Positions 61,842 through 64,000 of a stretch of DNA of 64,000 bases are shown here, in pieces. Position 1 is the first letter of the stretch, and each line of letters opens with the position of its first letter. Origin of the DNA: Roseobacter sp. (GTDB lineage: Bacteria > Pseudomonadota > Alphaproteobacteria > Rhodobacterales > Rhodobacteraceae); NCBI GenBank assembly GCA_002731875.1, contig PCCY01000007.1, positions 113,817 to 177,816 on the forward strand, given 5' to 3'. The translations under genes were made by a program, and so were the position numbers. Below the pieces are notes generated by a model. The model made no database searches, was not told the DNA's origin, and saw only the letters and a list, made by a program, of their open reading frames with translations.

Positions 61842-62846
61842 TCAGGACGGGTCGGCAGCGACACGTACCATGCGCTTGCCTTTGTTATCGCCGGCCAACA
61901 GACCGATTAACGCTTGCGGAGCGTTTTCGAGCCCATCGACGACATCTTCAGTTACCTTGACCTGGCCCGACGCCACCCACGTTTGCAGCGCTCGCAATGC
62001 CTTGGCGTCATTATGCGCCCAGTCCATCACTATAAAGCCTTCCATGCGCAGCCGCTTGACCACCACCAAACCGGGCAGGTTGCGCGGGCCGGTGGGTGTT
62101 TCGGTGTCATATTGGCTGATCGCGCCGCAGCATACGATCCGGCCTTTTTCGTTCATTGCGAACAGGGCGGTCTCCAGAACCGTGCCGCCGACATTGTCGA
62201 AATACACATCGACCCCGTCAGGGCAAGCGGCCCGCAATGCCTTGGACATGCCCGGCGCGCGGTAATCGATGCAGTCGTCAAAACCCAGTTCATCCTTGAC
62301 CCACCGACACTTATCGACCCCGCCCGCGATGCCGACAACACGGCAACCAAGCGCCTTGGCGATCTGGCCGACATAGCCGCCGACCGACCCTGCAGCTGCC
62401 GACACCAGCACGGTTTCGCCAGCAATCGGCTGGCCCACCGAGATCAACCCGTGATATGCCGTCTTGCCGGCGATGCCGTAAACCGACATCAAGTTCGAAA
62501 GCTGCGGTACCTTTGGCAGTTTTTCGACACGGCGTGCATCTGCGACGACAAAATCAGACCATGTTGCCTCGGCGGCGACAATGTCACCAACGGCGACACG
62601 GTCGCTTTTGGTCTCGACGACCTCGCAAATCGCATAGGTCGGCATCGCATCGCCAGCGTTGACCGCAGCACGGTATGTGGCGCCTTTCATCCACGACCTG
62701 TTGGCCGCGTCGATGGACATCAGGATCACCTTCAGCACGACTTGACCGTCGCCCGCCTTGGGCATATCTGCCGTGGTTTGTTTGAAATGATCGGCGGTCA
62801 GCGCGTCTTTGGGCAACTCGGCAATCACGATTTGGCGGTTTGTCAT
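61842..62846 (-). CDS. NADP-dependent oxidoreductase (CurA / prostaglandin-reductase-like)
   Basis: 334 residues of the zinc-independent medium-chain dehydrogenase superfamily. The nucleotide-binding motif is 'VSAAAGSVGGYVGQIAKALG'. Family marks include 'LMSIDAANRSWM' and 'VYGIAGKTAYHGL' plus the C-terminal 'DWAHNDAKALRAL' region, which fit the leukotriene B4 12-hydroxydehydrogenase/curcumin reductase group reducing alpha,beta-unsaturated carbonyls. It is separated by 18 bases from the upstream gene and 13 from the downstream one, so all three are co-transcribed. Confidence 0.88.
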   Translation of the reverse strand: MTNRQIVIAELPKDALTADHFKQTTADMPKAGDGQVVLKVILMSIDAANRSWMKGATYRAAVNAGDAMPTYAICEVVETKSDRVAVGDIVAAEATWSDFVVADARRVEKLPKVPQLSNLMSVYGIAGKTAYHGLISVGQPIAGETVLVSAAAGSVGGYVGQIAKALGCRVVGIAGGVDKCRWVKDELGFDDCIDYRAPGMSKALRAACPDGVDVYFDNVGGTVLETALFAMNEKGRIVCCGAISQYDTETPTGPRNLPGLVVVKRLRMEGFIVMDWAHNDAKALRALQTWVASGQVKVTEDVVDGLENAPQALIGLLAGDNKGKRMVRVAADPS

Positions 62847-62864
62847 TTGGGCTTCCTTTCGACG

Positions 62865-63863
62865 TCAGTCGACATCAAGAACGACTTTGCCCAGAACCTT
62901 GCGGTCCTGCATCAGGTTCAGCGCATCGGCGGCTTTCTCAAGCGGAAAGCGGGCAGAGATACGCGGTTTGATCTGTCCGTCAGCATACATGCGGAACAGG
63001 TCGGCCATGTTTTCGCCGTGGATTTCGGGCTCGCGGACCGTGTGAGCACCCCAAAACACGCCGACGATCTGGCAGCCTTTCAGCAGCGTGAGGTTCAGCG
63101 GGATCTTGGGAATACCCGCAGGAAATCCAACAACCAGATAGCGCCCTTTCCACGCCAGGGCACGCACCGCAGGTTCGGCATAGGCCCCCCCAACGGCGTC
63201 ATACACAACATCGATGCCTTCGCCGCCCGACAGTTTCTTGATTTCGTCGGAAAACGCCTTTTGCGTGGCACGGTCATCCATGTCACGGCTGTAGATGATC
63301 GTTTCATCCGCTCCCAGATCGCGGCAGAACTGAGCCTTGTCCTCCGAGGAAACGGCGGCAATGACATGTGCGCCAGCGGCTTTGCCGAGCTCGATCGCGG
63401 CAGCACCGACGCCGCCGGCCGCCCCCAGAATCAGCAGCGATTCCCCGGGTTGGATTTCAGCTCGGTTTTTCAGCGCGTGGTGCGAAGTGCCGTAGGTCAA
63501 GACCAAACATGACGCTTCGTCATATGGCATCGTATCGGGGATTTTCATGACGCGAGCGGAATCAACGATGATGTCAGTCGCAAACCCGCCAAAGCCGGTC
63601 ATGGCGAGAACGCGGTCCCCGACGCTCAGGCTTGTCACACCTTCGCCAAGCGCTGCAACTTCGCCCGCGACCTCACCACCAGGGGCAAAGGGGCGGGGCG
63701 GCTTTATCTGGTAAAGATCCTTGATAATCAAAGTATCAGGAAAGTTCAGACCCGCTGCGCGTATCCGAATGCGCACCTGCCCTTTCTTGGGTTCGGGTTG
63801 CGGCAGTTCGGTCAGTTCCAGCGTTTCCGGCCCACCGGGGGCAGTGCTAAGCATGGCTTTCAT
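62865..63863 (-). CDS. NADPH:quinone oxidoreductase-like protein
   Basis: 332 residues, zinc-free medium-chain dehydrogenase of the quinone oxidoreductase group. It has 'AAGLNFPDTLIIKDLYQ', 'PFAPGGEVAGEV' and the nucleotide-binding loop 'LGAAGGVGAAAIELGKAAGA'. AAAGGAGG sits nine bases before the ATG, a strong ribosome-binding site. It is the first gene of the minus-strand operon, with its promoter in the shared region at the right end of the window. Confidence 0.9.
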   Translation of the reverse strand: MKAMLSTAPGGPETLELTELPQPEPKKGQVRIRIRAAGLNFPDTLIIKDLYQIKPPRPFAPGGEVAGEVAALGEGVTSLSVGDRVLAMTGFGGFATDIIVDSARVMKIPDTMPYDEASCLVLTYGTSHHALKNRAEIQPGESLLILGAAGGVGAAAIELGKAAGAHVIAAVSSEDKAQFCRDLGADETIIYSRDMDDRATQKAFSDEIKKLSGGEGIDVVYDAVGGAYAEPAVRALAWKGRYLVVGFPAGIPKIPLNLTLLKGCQIVGVFWGAHTVREPEIHGENMADLFRMYADGQIKPRISARFPLEKAADALNLMQDRKVLGKVVLDVD

Positions 63864-63989
63864 CGGGTCAATCCTCCTTTATAACTTGCAAAGCAATAGG
63901 CGCGTTCAGAAACTGTCTTGTCAATCGAATTTCGAAATGCAATTTTGCACTGCGGAATTGTTATCCGCAAACACGAGGGGGGAGACAAG
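63864..63989. promoter_or_regulatory. Divergent promoter region with two adjacent palindromes
   Basis: On the minus strand a consensus TTGACA lies at 63919-63924 with a poor -10 (near 63895-63900) 18 bases on. Two abutting dyads lie beside it: ATTTCGAAAT (63929-63938, perfect) and TGCAATTTTGCA (63938-63949, 5-bp arms). They could be operators serving both directions. Confidence 0.4.
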
Positions 63990-64000
63990 ATGCAGTCCGA
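63990..64000 (+). CDS. Start of an unidentified gene (continues beyond window)
   Basis: An ATG at 63990-63992 follows GGGGGGAG with five bases of spacing, an excellent ribosome-binding site, and is divergent from the quinone oxidoreductase. Only three codons and part of a fourth are visible (M-Q-S), so nothing can be said about function. Confidence 0.4.

Noticed and set aside
61914..63512. 532-residue plus-strand open frame opposite the oxidoreductases
   Set aside because: It is antisense to two well-recognised dehydrogenases with strong ribosome-binding sites and family motifs.

Overview
The window looks like part of an alphaproteobacterial genome, most likely Rhodobacterales. The first 318 bases read as the C-terminal end of a RepC-type replication protein. 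An 18-bp perfect palindrome follows six bases after its stop, as expected for a parS site, so the DNA may lie on, or derive from, a repABC plasmid or chromid. The moderately high G+C, the cobQ/bioY genes and the MaoC/oxidoreductase cluster fit that group, but taxonomy is inferred from gene content only.

Left half (1021-43412). One uninterrupted 35.5-kb reading frame encodes an 11,822-residue surface or secreted protein. It has no Sec signal peptide. It starts with a short leader carrying the LEPR-XLL motif (LEPRILLSADP, residues 48-58), followed by a matrixin-like zincin domain (HEIGHANGYAH). At least four different families of beta-rich repeats come next, then glycine/aspartate-rich RTX calcium-binding repeats and a non-RTX tail. 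Four genes follow on the same strand, the last three nearly or actually overlapping: a GAF-domain membrane-fusion protein, a PqqD-like/M50 site-2-protease-like/lipoyl fusion, a shortened SecA-like ATPase, and a periplasmic adaptor. No RTX-type ABC exporter is present. My reading is that this is a dedicated export machine for the giant LEPR-XLL protein, powered by a SecA relative that lacks the domains normally used at SecYEG. This is the strongest candidate for an undescribed system here.

Middle (43585-50253). A secreted Lys/His-rich RcnB-like protein and a 1,753-residue secreted protein with GEVED, SdrD-B-like and DUF11-like domains suggest that the locus is devoted to envelope or extracellular proteins. 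A good rho-independent terminator at 44743-44783 separates them.

Right half (50322-64000). The genes here are ordinary: cobyric acid synthase (cobQ), a biotin transporter subunit (bioY), a convergent response-regulator/Hpt pair on the minus strand, aldose 1-epimerase (galM), and a MarR-MFS-adaptor-RND multidrug efflux operon. A minus-strand operon of a quinone oxidoreductase, a CurA-like reductase and a MaoC-like hydratase follows. A new plus-strand gene appears to start in the last 11 bases.
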